A stretch of 20,514 nt of DNA from an uncultured Actinomycetes bacterium (GTDB taxonomy: Bacteria; Actinomycetota; Thermoleophilia; Solirubrobacterales; Solirubrobacteraceae), in contig CALAQT010000064.1 of NCBI GenBank assembly GCA_937888775.1, positions 1 through 20,514 on the forward strand, in the 5' to 3' direction. A program made the translations under genes and the position numbers. Below the pieces are notes generated by a model. The model was not told the DNA's origin and made no database searches. It saw only the letters and a program-made list of their open reading frames with translations. Shown here in pieces: positions 13,602 through 20,514 of the stretch (positions within the stretch are counted from its first letter, which is position 1; every line of letters starts with the position of its first letter).

Positions 13602-14555
13602 ATGCGCGCGATGTTGCTAGGCGCACCCGGCGAGCCCCTGAGGGTGGCGACGGTGCCCGATCCGGTGCCGGGCCCGGGCCAGTTGTTGCTGAAGGTGAGC
13701 GCGTGCGGCGTCTGCCGAACGGACCTGCACCTCCGCGATGGCGAGATTGAGGCCACCAAGCTCCCGGTCGTGCTCGGTCATCAGATCGTGGCCCGCACCG
13801 ATGACGGGCGGCGTGTGGGCGTCCCATGGCTGGGCTGGACCGACGGCGACTGTCGCTACTGCGCCAGCGGCCGGGAGAACCTGTGTGAGCGGGCCCGCTT
13901 CACCGGCCGCGACATCGACGGCGGCTTCGCTGAGTTGACCGTCGCCGACGAGCGCTTCTGCCTGGAACTGCCTGACCAGCTCTCAGACGAGGAGGTCGCG
14001 CCGTTGCTGTGCGGGGGGCTGATCGGTTACCGGGCGCTGCGGCTGGCCGGTGACGGGGAACGACTGGGTTTATATGGATTTGGGTCGGCGGCGCACATGA
14101 TCTGCCAGGTGGCCGTCTTCCAAGGACGCCAGGTGTTCGCGTTCACGCGTTCGGGCGACGAGCGCGGTCAGAAGTTCGCCCGCTCGCTGGGGGCGGCATG
14201 GGCGGGCGGCAGCGGGCAACTCCCGCCCGAACCGCTTGACGCCGCGATCATCTTCGCCTCCGCTGGGGAGCTCGTTCCAGCAGCGCTGAGAGCGTTGGCG
14301 CCCGGCGGCACGGTCGTCTGCGCGGGCATCCACATGAGCGACATCCCCTCCTTCCCCTACGAGCGACTGTGGCACGAGCGCACGATCCGCTCGGTGGCCA
14401 ATCTCACCCGGCGCGACGGCGAGGAGTTCCTGGCGCTGGCCCCGCGGGTACCGGTCAGGACGAGCGTGAAGATATACGAGCTGGCACGCGCCGAGCAGGC
14501 CCTGTCGGACCTGCGCGCAGGTTCCTTTACGGGCGCCGCGGTGGTCGTCCCCTAA
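13602..14555 (+). CDS. Zinc-dependent alcohol dehydrogenase (MDR superfamily)
   Basis: A 317-residue medium-chain dehydrogenase predicted to oxidise an alcohol or reduce an aldehyde with NAD(P)(H). The GroES-like part has the catalytic-zinc elements [10 protein letters not shown] (C38) and LGH60; the residue after H60 is Gln rather than the more usual Glu. The structural-zinc loop reads D81-GDC84-RYC87-...-C95, so the first of four expected cysteines is Asp. [12 protein letters not shown] (around 135-146) and the nucleotide-binding turn LYGFGSAAH follow. It is close in style to the AdhA-type group whose members carry VGVPWLGW before the zinc loop. No Shine-Dalgarno before ATG 13602. It lies 36 bp after folE2 and 44 bp before clpP, so co-transcription is likely. 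Substrate unknown. Confidence 0.88.
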   Translation: MRAMLLGAPGEPLRVATVPDPVPGPGQLLLKVSACGVCRTDLHLRDGEIEATKLPVVLGHQIVARTDDGRRVGVPWLGWTDGDCRYCASGRENLCERARFTGRDIDGGFAELTVADERFCLELPDQLSDEEVAPLLCGGLIGYRALRLAGDGERLGLYGFGSAAHMICQVAVFQGRQVFAFTRSGDERGQKFARSLGAAWAGGSGQLPPEPLDAAIIFASAGELVPAALRALAPGGTVVCAGIHMSDIPSFPYERLWHERTIRSVANLTRRDGEEFLALAPRVPVRTSVKIYELARAEQALSDLRAGSFTGAAVVVP

Positions 14556-14599
14556 CGCCCCAACGGGCCCCGCCGACTGTTTGGCGTAGGGTTGTAGGC

Positions 14600-15181
14600 A
14601 TGCCTTTGATCCCGATGGTGATCGAACGGACCGCGCGCGGGGAGCGCGAGTTCGACATCTACAGCCGGCTGCTCAACGAGCGAATCATCTTCCTGGGAAC
14701 CCCGATTGACGACCAGGTCGCCAACCTCGTGGTCGCCCAGTTGCTTCATCTGGAGTCCCAGGACCCGGATAAGGACATCTCGATCTATATCAACTGTCCC
14801 GGAGGCTCGATCTACTCGGGCCTGGCGATCTACGACACGATGCAGTTCGTCAAGCCTCAGATCTCGACCATCTGCGTCGGCGTCGCCATGTCGATGGGCT
14901 CACTGCTGCTGGCCGGCGGCGCCAAGGGCAAACGTTTCTCGCTGCCCAACAGCCGGCTGCTGATCCATCAGCCCTCGGCGGGCTTTGAGGGACAGTCCAG
15001 CGACATCGAGATCCACGCGCGGGAGATCCTCAACATCCGTAAACGAGTGGACGAGATCTACGCCCACCACACGGGCCAGACGTTCGAGCAGGTTCACGAC
15101 GACATGGAGCGCGACCGGTTCTTCAAGGCAGACGAGGCCGTGGAGTACGGACTGATCGATCGCGTGATCGACAAACATTGA
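14600..15181 (+). CDS. clpP: ATP-dependent Clp protease proteolytic subunit ClpP
   Basis: A 193-residue serine peptidase that forms the barrel chamber of Clp proteases with an AAA+ partner (ClpX or ClpC). The catalytic triad is visible: S98 in [11 protein letters not shown]123 in RLLIHQPS and D172 in [23 protein letters not shown] (63-79) and the handle region [19 protein letters not shown] (137-155) are standard. The N-terminus [17 protein letters not shown] is typical and fixes ATG 14600; the longer frame starting at 14369 overlaps the preceding gene and is spurious. No good Shine-Dalgarno is seen. No clpX or tig is adjacent in this window. Actinobacteria often have several clpP copies; whether this is the only one cannot be told here. 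Confidence 0.97.
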   Translation: MPLIPMVIERTARGEREFDIYSRLLNERIIFLGTPIDDQVANLVVAQLLHLESQDPDKDISIYINCPGGSIYSGLAIYDTMQFVKPQISTICVGVAMSMGSLLLAGGAKGKRFSLPNSRLLIHQPSAGFEGQSSDIEIHAREILNIRKRVDEIYAHHTGQTFEQVHDDMERDRFFKADEAVEYGLIDRVIDKH

Positions 15182-15198
15182 CGCGGAGGTAGTGAAGA

Positions 15199-15636
15199 AT
15201 GGCGATGGCAGATCGAACTGCTACGACAATCTGGGAGGGCAACCTCCCGCACGGCAGTGGCGTCGTCAACGGTGCCAGCGGAGCACTGGACTCGTTGGCT
15301 GTCACGTGGGCGTCGCGGACAGACCGCTCCAACGGCAAGACCAGCCCCGAGGAGCTGATCGCCGCTGCGCACTCCTCGTGTTTCTCGATGGCGCTCTCCA
15401 ACGAGCTCGGCCAGGGCGGCAACCCGCCTGAGCAGCTGACGGTCACCGCCAAGGTGACGCTCGATCAAAAGGACGGTGCCCCGACGGTGACCACCTCGGA
15501 GCTGACGGTCACCGGGCGCGTGCCGGGAATCGACCAGTCTGCCTTTGAGCAGGCGGCGCAGACCGCGGGTCAGAACTGCCCGATCTCGCGCGCCCTGGCC
15601 GGCGTGCAGATCACCGTCAGCGCAACGCTGCAGTAG
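15199..15636 (+). CDS. OsmC-family peroxiredoxin
   Basis: A 145-residue OsmC-type thiol peroxidase, cytoplasmic, expected to reduce organic hydroperoxides. Both conserved cysteines are present: SSCFSMALS in the AAHSSC motif and QNCPISRAL near the C-terminus. Family landmarks are ATTIWEGNLPHGSGVV at the N-terminus and SPEELIAAAHSSCFSMAL in the middle. The length is normal for the family. GGAGGT lies 8 nt before ATG 15199; an internal ATG three codons... at 15205 is an alternative. It follows clpP by 17 bp, so it is probably in the same operon. It faces a decayed minus-strand locus across a hairpin. Confidence 0.93.
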   Translation: MAMADRTATTIWEGNLPHGSGVVNGASGALDSLAVTWASRTDRSNGKTSPEELIAAAHSSCFSMALSNELGQGGNPPEQLTVTAKVTLDQKDGAPTVTTSELTVTGRVPGIDQSAFEQAAQTAGQNCPISRALAGVQITVSATLQ

Positions 15637-15645
15637 CCCTCAAGT

Positions 15646-15672
15646 CGCCGGCGTTCGTTCACGTCGCCGGCG
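15646..15672. terminator. Hairpin between the OsmC gene and the symporter remnant (terminator-like)
   Basis: The self-complementary CGCCGGCG at 15646-15653 recurs at 15665-15672, so the two copies form an 8-bp stem with an 11-nt loop on either strand. It lies at the 3' ends of convergent genes, but no T tract follows. The same sequence also reads as a direct repeat GTCGCCGGCG. Confidence 0.35.
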
Positions 15673-16955
15673 CGCGGCGGATCCGGCCCGATCCCTGCCC
15701 GCGGGTCTCCGGCGGCTCGGGCCGGGTCGGGCGGCTGAGCGCCCAGAAGATCATGTACGCCCCAAATACGAGCATCCCGAGACCGGTCCGGAGGTCGATG
15801 TTGATCCCGGCCGCTTTTTGCTTGACGTGTGAGGATCCGAAGATTCCCAGGGCGATCAGGATCAGGCTGTAAAACACGAACAGGCCGCCGATCAGCCGGG
15901 CGCACCAGCCCCCAGACCAGGCCGCGCAGCTCCTCGGTCGGCTTCGGCTGGGTGACGAGGGAGACGGCGATCAGCACGACGCTCCCGACGACGAAGGCGA
16001 GGATCGCCTGCCAGAAGCTCGCGCTCAGGGGTGACCCGAAGCGGAAGATCGTGTGACATGCGTTCAGTCGGTTGGTCGCATAGGCGGCGACGGTCCCGGC
16101 CACCAGGCTGCAGAACCCCCCACACTGCGGCTCGGCGCCACACCCATGGCGATGATGAAGGTCGCGAACAGGGGCGCGTTGAAGATCGAGAACAACGTCT
16201 GGATGTAGTTCATGATGTTCGAGTAGCCCTTGGCGATCAGTGCCGTGGCCACCGAGATCAAGATGCCGCCAATCGTCACCAGGAGACCGGCGCGGAGGTA
16301 GTAAGCACTGTCCCGGTCCTTGGCGAAGTACGCCTGGATCAGGTCATAGCTTACGACCGTGTTGAACGCGGTCACGTTGACCGCCACTCCCGCCATGAAT
16401 GCCGCCAGCAGCCCGGTCACCGCAAGTCCCAGCATTCCCTCGGGTAGGTGGTTGCCGATCAGGTGCGGGGTCGCGGTGTTGTACTGCATGGCAGGCTGGT
16501 GCCGACGCCAAGGCCATGCACCGTGAGCACGGCGATCAGCCCTGGGAGGATGATGATTGCGGGCAGGAAGATCTTGGGAAACGCGCCGATCAGCGGCGTG
16601 CGACGGGAGGCCGACATGTTGCGGGCCGACAGTGCGCGTTGCACCTCGGCGAAGTTGGTCGTCCAGTAGCCGAAGCCGAGGACGAAGCCGAGGCCAAAGA
16701 CGACTCCAACCCAGTCCGATTTGAGCGTGTTGGCACGTGGTGAATGCCCAGGCCCCTCCAAGCGTGCAGTCCCGCCTCGCCGAGCGCCTTGAACGCCTTG
16801 ACCTTCTCCTCGATCCCGTGGATGCCGCCGACGGCGTGCAGTGCGACGAGCGTGAGCGACAGCAGAGCGGCAACGATCACGAAGAACTGGAGCACCTCGT
16901 TGTAGATCGCCGAGGTCAAACCCCCCAGCGTGATGTACACCAGGACCATCAGGTC
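15659..16955 (-). pseudogene. Sodium:solute symporter (SSS family) remnant, 5'-truncated and frameshifted
   Basis: Successive minus-strand frames give the C-terminal half of an SSS-family membrane transporter in the correct order. The blocks are: MVLVYITLGGLTSAIYNEVL and QFFVIVAALLSL (from about 16953); DWVGVVFGLGFVLGFGYWTT, NFAEVQRALSARNMS and PLIGAFPKIFLPAIIILPGL; GMLGLAVTGLLAAFMAGVAV, FNTVVSYDLIQAYFAKDRDS, SNIMNYIQTLFSIFNAPLFA; AGTVAAYATNRLNA and VGSVVLIAVSLVTQPKPTEE; and VFYSLILIALGIFGSSHVKQ. At least four frame changes occur, near 16740-16760, 16490, 16130 and 15905. The first 5-6 helices, including Na+-site residues near the N-terminus, are missing. Upstream sequence changes directly into the GMC oxidoreductase remnant. 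No transport function is expected. Confidence 0.85.
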
Positions 16956-18115
16956 TGGGCGGTGGGATCGCAGGCGGACATGGCCGGCGAGCCGCCCATG
17001 CGCGCGGAGCCCATGATGTGAAACGAGCTCAGCGACACCTGCCCCGACCCGTAGCCGGCGGCATCGGCGTCGGCCATGAACTGGTCCCGTGAGCCGGAGC
17101 GGCCGGGCTCGTAGGCGACCCGCTTGGCATGCGAGGAGAAGATCCGCCGCGCCCCCGCAGCTTCGAGCAGTTGAGCCGCGCCGTCGATCCCGGTGCGCAG
17201 ATGGCCGGCGTCGAACTCCGACAGCTTGTAGCGGACGACCGGCTCGCCGTCCCTGCCGACCCGCACCTCTCCCCCGTCGCGATCGCGCAGCAGCACGCCG
17301 ATCGGCGTCGTGCTCGTGAGCGCCTCGACCAGTCCGAAGCGGTGGCGCGAACCGCGCCATGGGCCGACCGGCACGAACAGGTGAGGATGCTCGGCGGCGG
17401 TCTCGTACTTCAGGCCGTAGCCGCGTGCAGGTGGCGGTGCTGATCTGAGTAGAGAGCCTGCATCACGCCCTCCCACGGCTTGAGCTCTTCGTCGAAGACT
17501 CCGAACACCACCCCGGCGGGATGAAGCTTCAGGTGCTTGCCGATGTTCTCGTTGGTCAGCCCCGAGCGCCGCAGCAGCGCCGGCGTGTGGATCGCTCCGC
17601 AGGCCGCGATCACCGCGCGCGATCGGACCGGCCGTCGGGGGTGCGCCCGACGATCCCGGATGCCGCGCCACCCTCCACCAGCACCCGCTGGACCCGGGTG
17701 CCCACGATCAGGCGGTCGCCGGCTTCATGCGCGTCGGCCAGCCAGGTCTTGACCACCGACTGCTTGGCTCCGACGCGGCAGCCCAGGCCGCAGGATCCGC
17801 ACTCTCGTCCGGGGTTCGGGAAGAGGTCGAGTCGTTGACCACCGTCCCGCCGCCGAGGCACGTCCCCGCGATCAGTCCGACGCTCTGATCATGGGTCGCG
17901 GTCGGCGCCCCCATGTCAGGCGGTTGAACGCTTCGTACTCACCGCCGTCGAAATCCTGATCGTCGTAATGGTCCCTGGACTCGATCACGATCACGTCCAG
18001 CGATCACCGCGTCAGCGACGCCGAGCTCACCCGCACTCGGCAGGCCCTGCTCGGCGGGACAGAAGGTGTCGCAGATCTCTTCAAGTGCCCGGCGCTGGCG
18101 TGGTGAAAGCTCCAT
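16949..18115 (-). pseudogene. GMC oxidoreductase (long-chain alcohol oxidase-like) remnant with internal deletions
   Basis: Pieces of an FAD-dependent GMC oxidoreductase occur in order in several minus-strand frames. N-terminus: MELSPRQRRALEEICDTFCP ... LGVADAV (from ATG 18115). Then DVIVIESRDHYDDQ-type sequence and YEAFNRLTWG, then HDQSVGLIAGTCLGGGTVVN. Next come ECGSCGLGCRVGAKQSVVKT, VIAACGAIHTPALLRRSGLT and the C-terminal FHIMGSARMGGSPAMSACDP. Two stretches expected in the family are missing: the GxGxxG FAD-binding motif with the surrounding sequence (between the VADAV and DVIVIESRD blocks) and roughly a hundred residues between TVVN and ECGSCG. The end is also lost; after CDPTAQT there is a stop at 16949 where the active-site His-containing tail should follow. 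Several frameshifts occur as well, which together indicate real decay. Confidence 0.82.
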
Positions 18116-18180
18116 GTGCGGGCCCTAACGCTTCGCCGCCAGGGGTCAGACGGCTACCATCATCTGCGTCTGCGTCGGGG

Positions 18181-19035
18181 TCATTGAAGCCTGAACTCGC
18201 CCCTGGCGACCAGCACCGCCGATCCCCCCACGGCCACACGCCGGACCTCGTGGGGCGAGCCCTCGGCGACCGCGTGCAGGATCGAAGGACGATCAATCTC
18301 GATCCCCTGGCTGATCTCGATCCTCTCGCCGAACGCGATCCTCCCATGGCGGGCCAGGTGCAGCGCCAGCGGCCCGGCGGCCGAGCCGGTGGCAGGGTCC
18401 TCGGGTACACCGAGCCCGGGGGCGAACACCCGCGTCTTCACCCGCGATCCAGAGCTGGAAAAGCAGGTCACGCCCATCCGACCGAGAGCCGCCAGCGCGC
18501 CCAGATCAGGCGCCAGCCTCGCGACGGCGTCGTCGTCGGGCAGCTCGACGTAGACGTGGTTGGGTCCGTTGCAATAGACCTCGACCGGCAGGCCGGAGCG
18601 CGCCACCCCGAGCGCGGCGAGCAACTCGTTTTTTCCGTCGAACGCCTCCCAGGTCGGGATCGGCTGCTCCATCTCGCCATGGACAATCCGGGCGCCCTCC
18701 CGGCGTAGCGCGATCGCGATCAGGCCCGCCCCGGTCTGCAGCTGGACGGTCGAGCAGCCCAGCATCCGGCCGAGCACGAACGCGGCGCCGAGCACCGGAT
18801 GCCCGGCGAACGGGAGCTCGGTGGCCGGTGTGAAGATCCGGGCGCGGGAATGGGCGCTTCGGTCGCCCCGCACCAGGAAGACCGTCTCTGACAGATTCAA
18901 CTCACGCGCCGTGCGCTGCATCAGATCGTCGCCGAGCCCGTCGGCGTCGGTGAACACGGCGAGCTGATTTCCCTGCAACGGGACGTCGGTGAACACATCC
19001 AGGATGACGTAGTGATGCGTGTCCGGGTCAGACAT
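18181..19035 (-). CDS. PhzF-family isomerase/epimerase
   Basis: A 284-residue protein of the PhzF family, named for the phenazine enzyme that isomerises trans-2,3-dihydro-3-hydroxyanthranilate; most members have unknown substrates. Landmarks are VFTDVPLQGNQLAVF (14-28), NLSETVFL with the catalytic-type Glu (E50), TPATELPFAGHPVLGAAFVL (69-88) and the second-domain GLGVPEDPATGSAAGPLALH (207-226). The length is typical. ATG 19035 gives the usual short lead to the first strand; no clear Shine-Dalgarno is visible. No phenazine genes are nearby, so it should be read as a general PhzF-type enzyme. It is followed by the decayed oxidoreductase and lies just after the DUF1697 gene on the same strand, with a 15-bp gap. 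Confidence 0.93.
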   Translation of the reverse strand: MSDPDTHHYVILDVFTDVPLQGNQLAVFTDADGLGDDLMQRTARELNLSETVFLVRGDRSAHSRARIFTPATELPFAGHPVLGAAFVLGRMLGCSTVQLQTGAGLIAIALRREGARIVHGEMEQPIPTWEAFDGKNELLAALGVARSGLPVEVYCNGPNHVYVELPDDDAVARLAPDLGALAALGRMGVTCFSSSGSRVKTRVFAPGLGVPEDPATGSAAGPLALHLARHGRIAFGERIEISQGIEIDRPSILHAVAEGSPHEVRRVAVGGSAVLVARGEFRLQ

Positions 19036-19050
19036 CGTGCGCTTTGACCA

Positions 19051-19587
19051 CTATTCGTCGGCCATCGCCAGCAGCGTGGTCACCGTGGTCCAGTTGCGTG
19101 CCGTGGCGATGACCCCGAGACCCTGGCTCGCCAGCTTGTTCCACAGCTTGGAGCGGGCCACGCCATCGGGATGCCAAGCGTAGAGCTCGCGGTCGATGGC
19201 CACGAACCGCTCGCGTTCGTGCGCCAGTTCGGAGAGCTTGTCGATCACCGGTTCGTCGAGCGCGGCCGCGAGGAAGCTCACCTGATAGCGCTTTGGCTCG
19301 GTGGCGACGTCGCCCAGCGGGTTGCGCGCCACGACCTCGGCCAGCTCGTCGCGCGTGCGCACCACGACATCGACTGCGAACCCGAACGCCTCGGAGATCA
19401 GCCGCTCGCAGTCATTGCTCACGCGCGTCGGCGCCTTGCTGCTGGAGAGTACGGCGTTGCCGCTCTGCACATAGGTGCGCACATCGCTGAAACCTGCCTC
19501 GGTCAGCAGCTCGCGCAACGCGGGCATCGCCACCCGGCGTTTGGCGCCGAGGTTGATCCCACGCAGGAGGACGATCTGCGTTGCCAC
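19051..19587 (-). CDS. DUF1697 family protein
   Basis: A 178-residue cytoplasmic protein matching DUF1697. The opening is QIVLLRGINLGAKRRVAMPA, then LRELLTEAGFSDVRTYVQSG followed by NAVLSS. The C-terminal signature is RSKLWNKLASQGLGVIATAR followed by NWTTVTTL. The family is widespread in bacteria and has no firm biochemical role. The length is near the family norm of about 180. The GTG start at 19587 is the only one that keeps the conserved opening; an upstream Shine-Dalgarno is weak. It is followed 15 bp later by the PhzF gene, so the two may be co-transcribed. Confidence 0.92.
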   Translation of the reverse strand: MATQIVLLRGINLGAKRRVAMPALRELLTEAGFSDVRTYVQSGNAVLSSSKAPTRVSNDCERLISEAFGFAVDVVVRTRDELAEVVARNPLGDVATEPKRYQVSFLAAALDEPVIDKLSELAHERERFVAIDRELYAWHPDGVARSKLWNKLASQGLGVIATARNWTTVTTLLAMADE

Positions 19588-19665
19588 GACACGAGCCTAC
19601 GGCAGCGATCGGCGAGCCGGGATGCCGAAGCGCAGCCCGGCTTGTGCTCGCCACCGTAAATGCAC

Positions 19666-20514
19666 TTAGGGCAGTGGCTTGCCCGGCGCCACGATGTACA
19701 CCCTCTGCCCGGTGGCAAAGTTGCCGGTGTCGTCGGGGTTGGACGGGGGCGGCCTGAACACGTCGATGTGGCGCCCCAGGATCGCCCCACCGGTGTCGTC
19801 GGCCTCAAACCAACCGCCGTTGACCGACGCATAGGCGGGAATGAAGATGTGGCTGCCGAGCGGGAGCACGCTCGGATCGACGGCCACACTGCGCAGGTAG
19901 GCGAGTGGACGCGAGGGCCCGAGCGCGAACGTGATCCCCGGGTTGGGCACGTACTTCACGCCCACCCCGACCGACCAGCCGCCGGCGAACAACGGGAACG
20001 TCAGCCTCCCAGCGGCGTTGCGCCAGAACCCTCCGGTGCGCCAGTAGGGCGCGGCGGTCCCGCCGCTGAACGTCGCTGTGGCGGTCCCCGTCGAAGTCAG
20101 CCAGCCGCCTGATCCGAGGGCGTCGACGTGGTACTGGCGGCCGTCGAGTCCGATCCCATCGCCCTCCATCGACAGGCCCCGAGCCGAGTAGAGCCAATCG
20201 ATCCGATGCGGACTGCTGAGGCCCGGAGCGCTGACCGTCCGGCCCACGAACCAGGACTCGAGCGCGGGGTAGTACTCGGTCAGCTCAAAGCCGCTCAGCC
20301 ATCTGCCCGGGCCACCGACCGGCGGCGGCGCCGGCGCGCGAATGGTGTTCAGCGAGAAGCTGACGGTCACCGAGCGGGGACGCGCCGGCACAGCGGGGAG
20401 GCCGGCGATCGGCGCCAGCTTACGGTTCAGGCCGGCGCTGGCGGGCGGCAGATACTTGACCGGATCCGCCGCCACCGCCCGCGCCCACCGAGCGGCGGCG
20501 CGCCCGCGCCAGAC
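19666..20514 (-). CDS. 3D-domain (MltA-like) secreted protein, N-terminus beyond the window
   Basis: At least 282 codons stay open to the right edge, so the start and probable signal peptide lie outside. The C-terminal third carries a 3D domain, named for three conserved aspartates and shared with MltA-type lytic transglycosylases and Rpf-like proteins. It reads LRSVAVDPSVLPLGSHIFIP, then GGWFEADDTGGAILGRHIDV. Upstream (ELTEYYPALESWFVG, SPHRIDWLYSARGLSMEGDG) it resembles the segment that precedes 3D domains in actinobacterial secreted proteins. Peptidoglycan cleavage or remodelling outside the membrane is likely. The N-terminal visible part is Ala/Pro-rich and probably an extracellular linker. 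It ends with TAA at 19666, 78 bp before the DUF1697 start on the same strand. Confidence 0.85.
   Translation of the reverse strand, partial: VWRGRAAARWARAVAADPVKYLPPASAGLNRKLAPIAGLPAVPARPRSVTVSFSLNTIRAPAPPPVGGPGRWLSGFELTEYYPALESWFVGRTVSAPGLSSPHRIDWLYSARGLSMEGDGIGLDGRQYHVDALGSGGWLTSTGTATATFSGGTAAPYWRTGGFWRNAAGRLTFPLFAGGWSVGVGVKYVPNPGITFALGPSRPLAYLRSVAVDPSVLPLGSHIFIPAYASVNGGWFEADDTGGAILGRHIDVFRPPPSNPDDTGNFATGQRVYIVAPGKPLP

Noticed and set aside
14369..14599. N-terminal extension of ClpP from 14369
   Set aside because: It overlaps the dehydrogenase gene out of frame, and ClpP proteins begin at the MPLIPMVIE segment.

Overview
The window is GC-rich, chromosome-like DNA with bacterial gene structure. 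It most resembles a high-GC actinobacterial lineage of the Thermoleophilia / Solirubrobacterales type. This placement is inferred from a small secreted protein with the SVGARQ...VKLDPRSIGG...HWAQVN pattern, an Arg-rich Ig-like surface protein, a degenerate LytM protein with a PHIEM motif, a primary sigma factor and FolE2. No 16S gene is present to confirm it.

Layout. (1) 1-3131: surface/secreted protein genes, namely a small Pro/Thr/Ser-rich ORF, a secreted protein on the minus strand, and a divergent 655-residue Ig-like protein with an Arg-rich middle. (2) 3115-8486, all minus strand: a plasmid- or integrative-element-like block. Reading along the minus strand it holds a replication-initiator-like protein (winged-helix N-terminus, repeat-rich linker, DnaA domain I-like C-terminus), parA, parB (carrying a frameshift), a DUF932 phage/plasmid protein, a DUF3072-like small protein, a 104-residue unknown and a frameshifted sigma-factor-like remnant. 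Start and stop codons overlap at nearly every junction (TGATG or ATGA), so these are two translationally coupled clusters. A 14-bp CACGTG-centred palindrome inside parB is a candidate parS. Several copies of CCGGGGTTTC in both orientations, plus a 66-bp repeat, lie in the linker-coding part of the initiator gene and could be an embedded origin. (3) 8487-9237: about 750 bp with no convincing gene but several hairpins and an 11-bp tandem repeat, ending at the 3' end of tRNA-Thr. That is the classical position for an integrated element, although no integrase and no second att copy is visible.

(4) 9238-12411, minus strand: tRNA-Thr(GGT), a coiled-coil LytM/M23-like cell-wall protein whose metal-site histidines are substituted, tRNA-Tyr(GTA), a short open frame of unknown status, and the primary-type sigma factor gene. 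(5) 12567-15636, plus strand and divergent from the sigma gene: folE2, a zinc alcohol dehydrogenase, clpP and an OsmC-family gene, closely spaced like an operon. (6) 15659-18115, minus strand: a decayed locus where a GMC oxidoreductase remnant with internal deletions and a lost C-terminus is joined directly to a sodium:solute symporter lacking its N-terminal half. Both carry several frameshifts. (7) 18181-20514, minus strand: a PhzF-family gene, a DUF1697 gene and a secreted 3D-domain protein that runs off the right edge.

The most interesting parts are the coupled rep-parA-parB-DUF932 module with its putative embedded origin and parS, and the contrast between intact housekeeping genes and clustered frameshifts at 3.1-3.7 kb, 5.87 kb and 15.7-18.1 kb.
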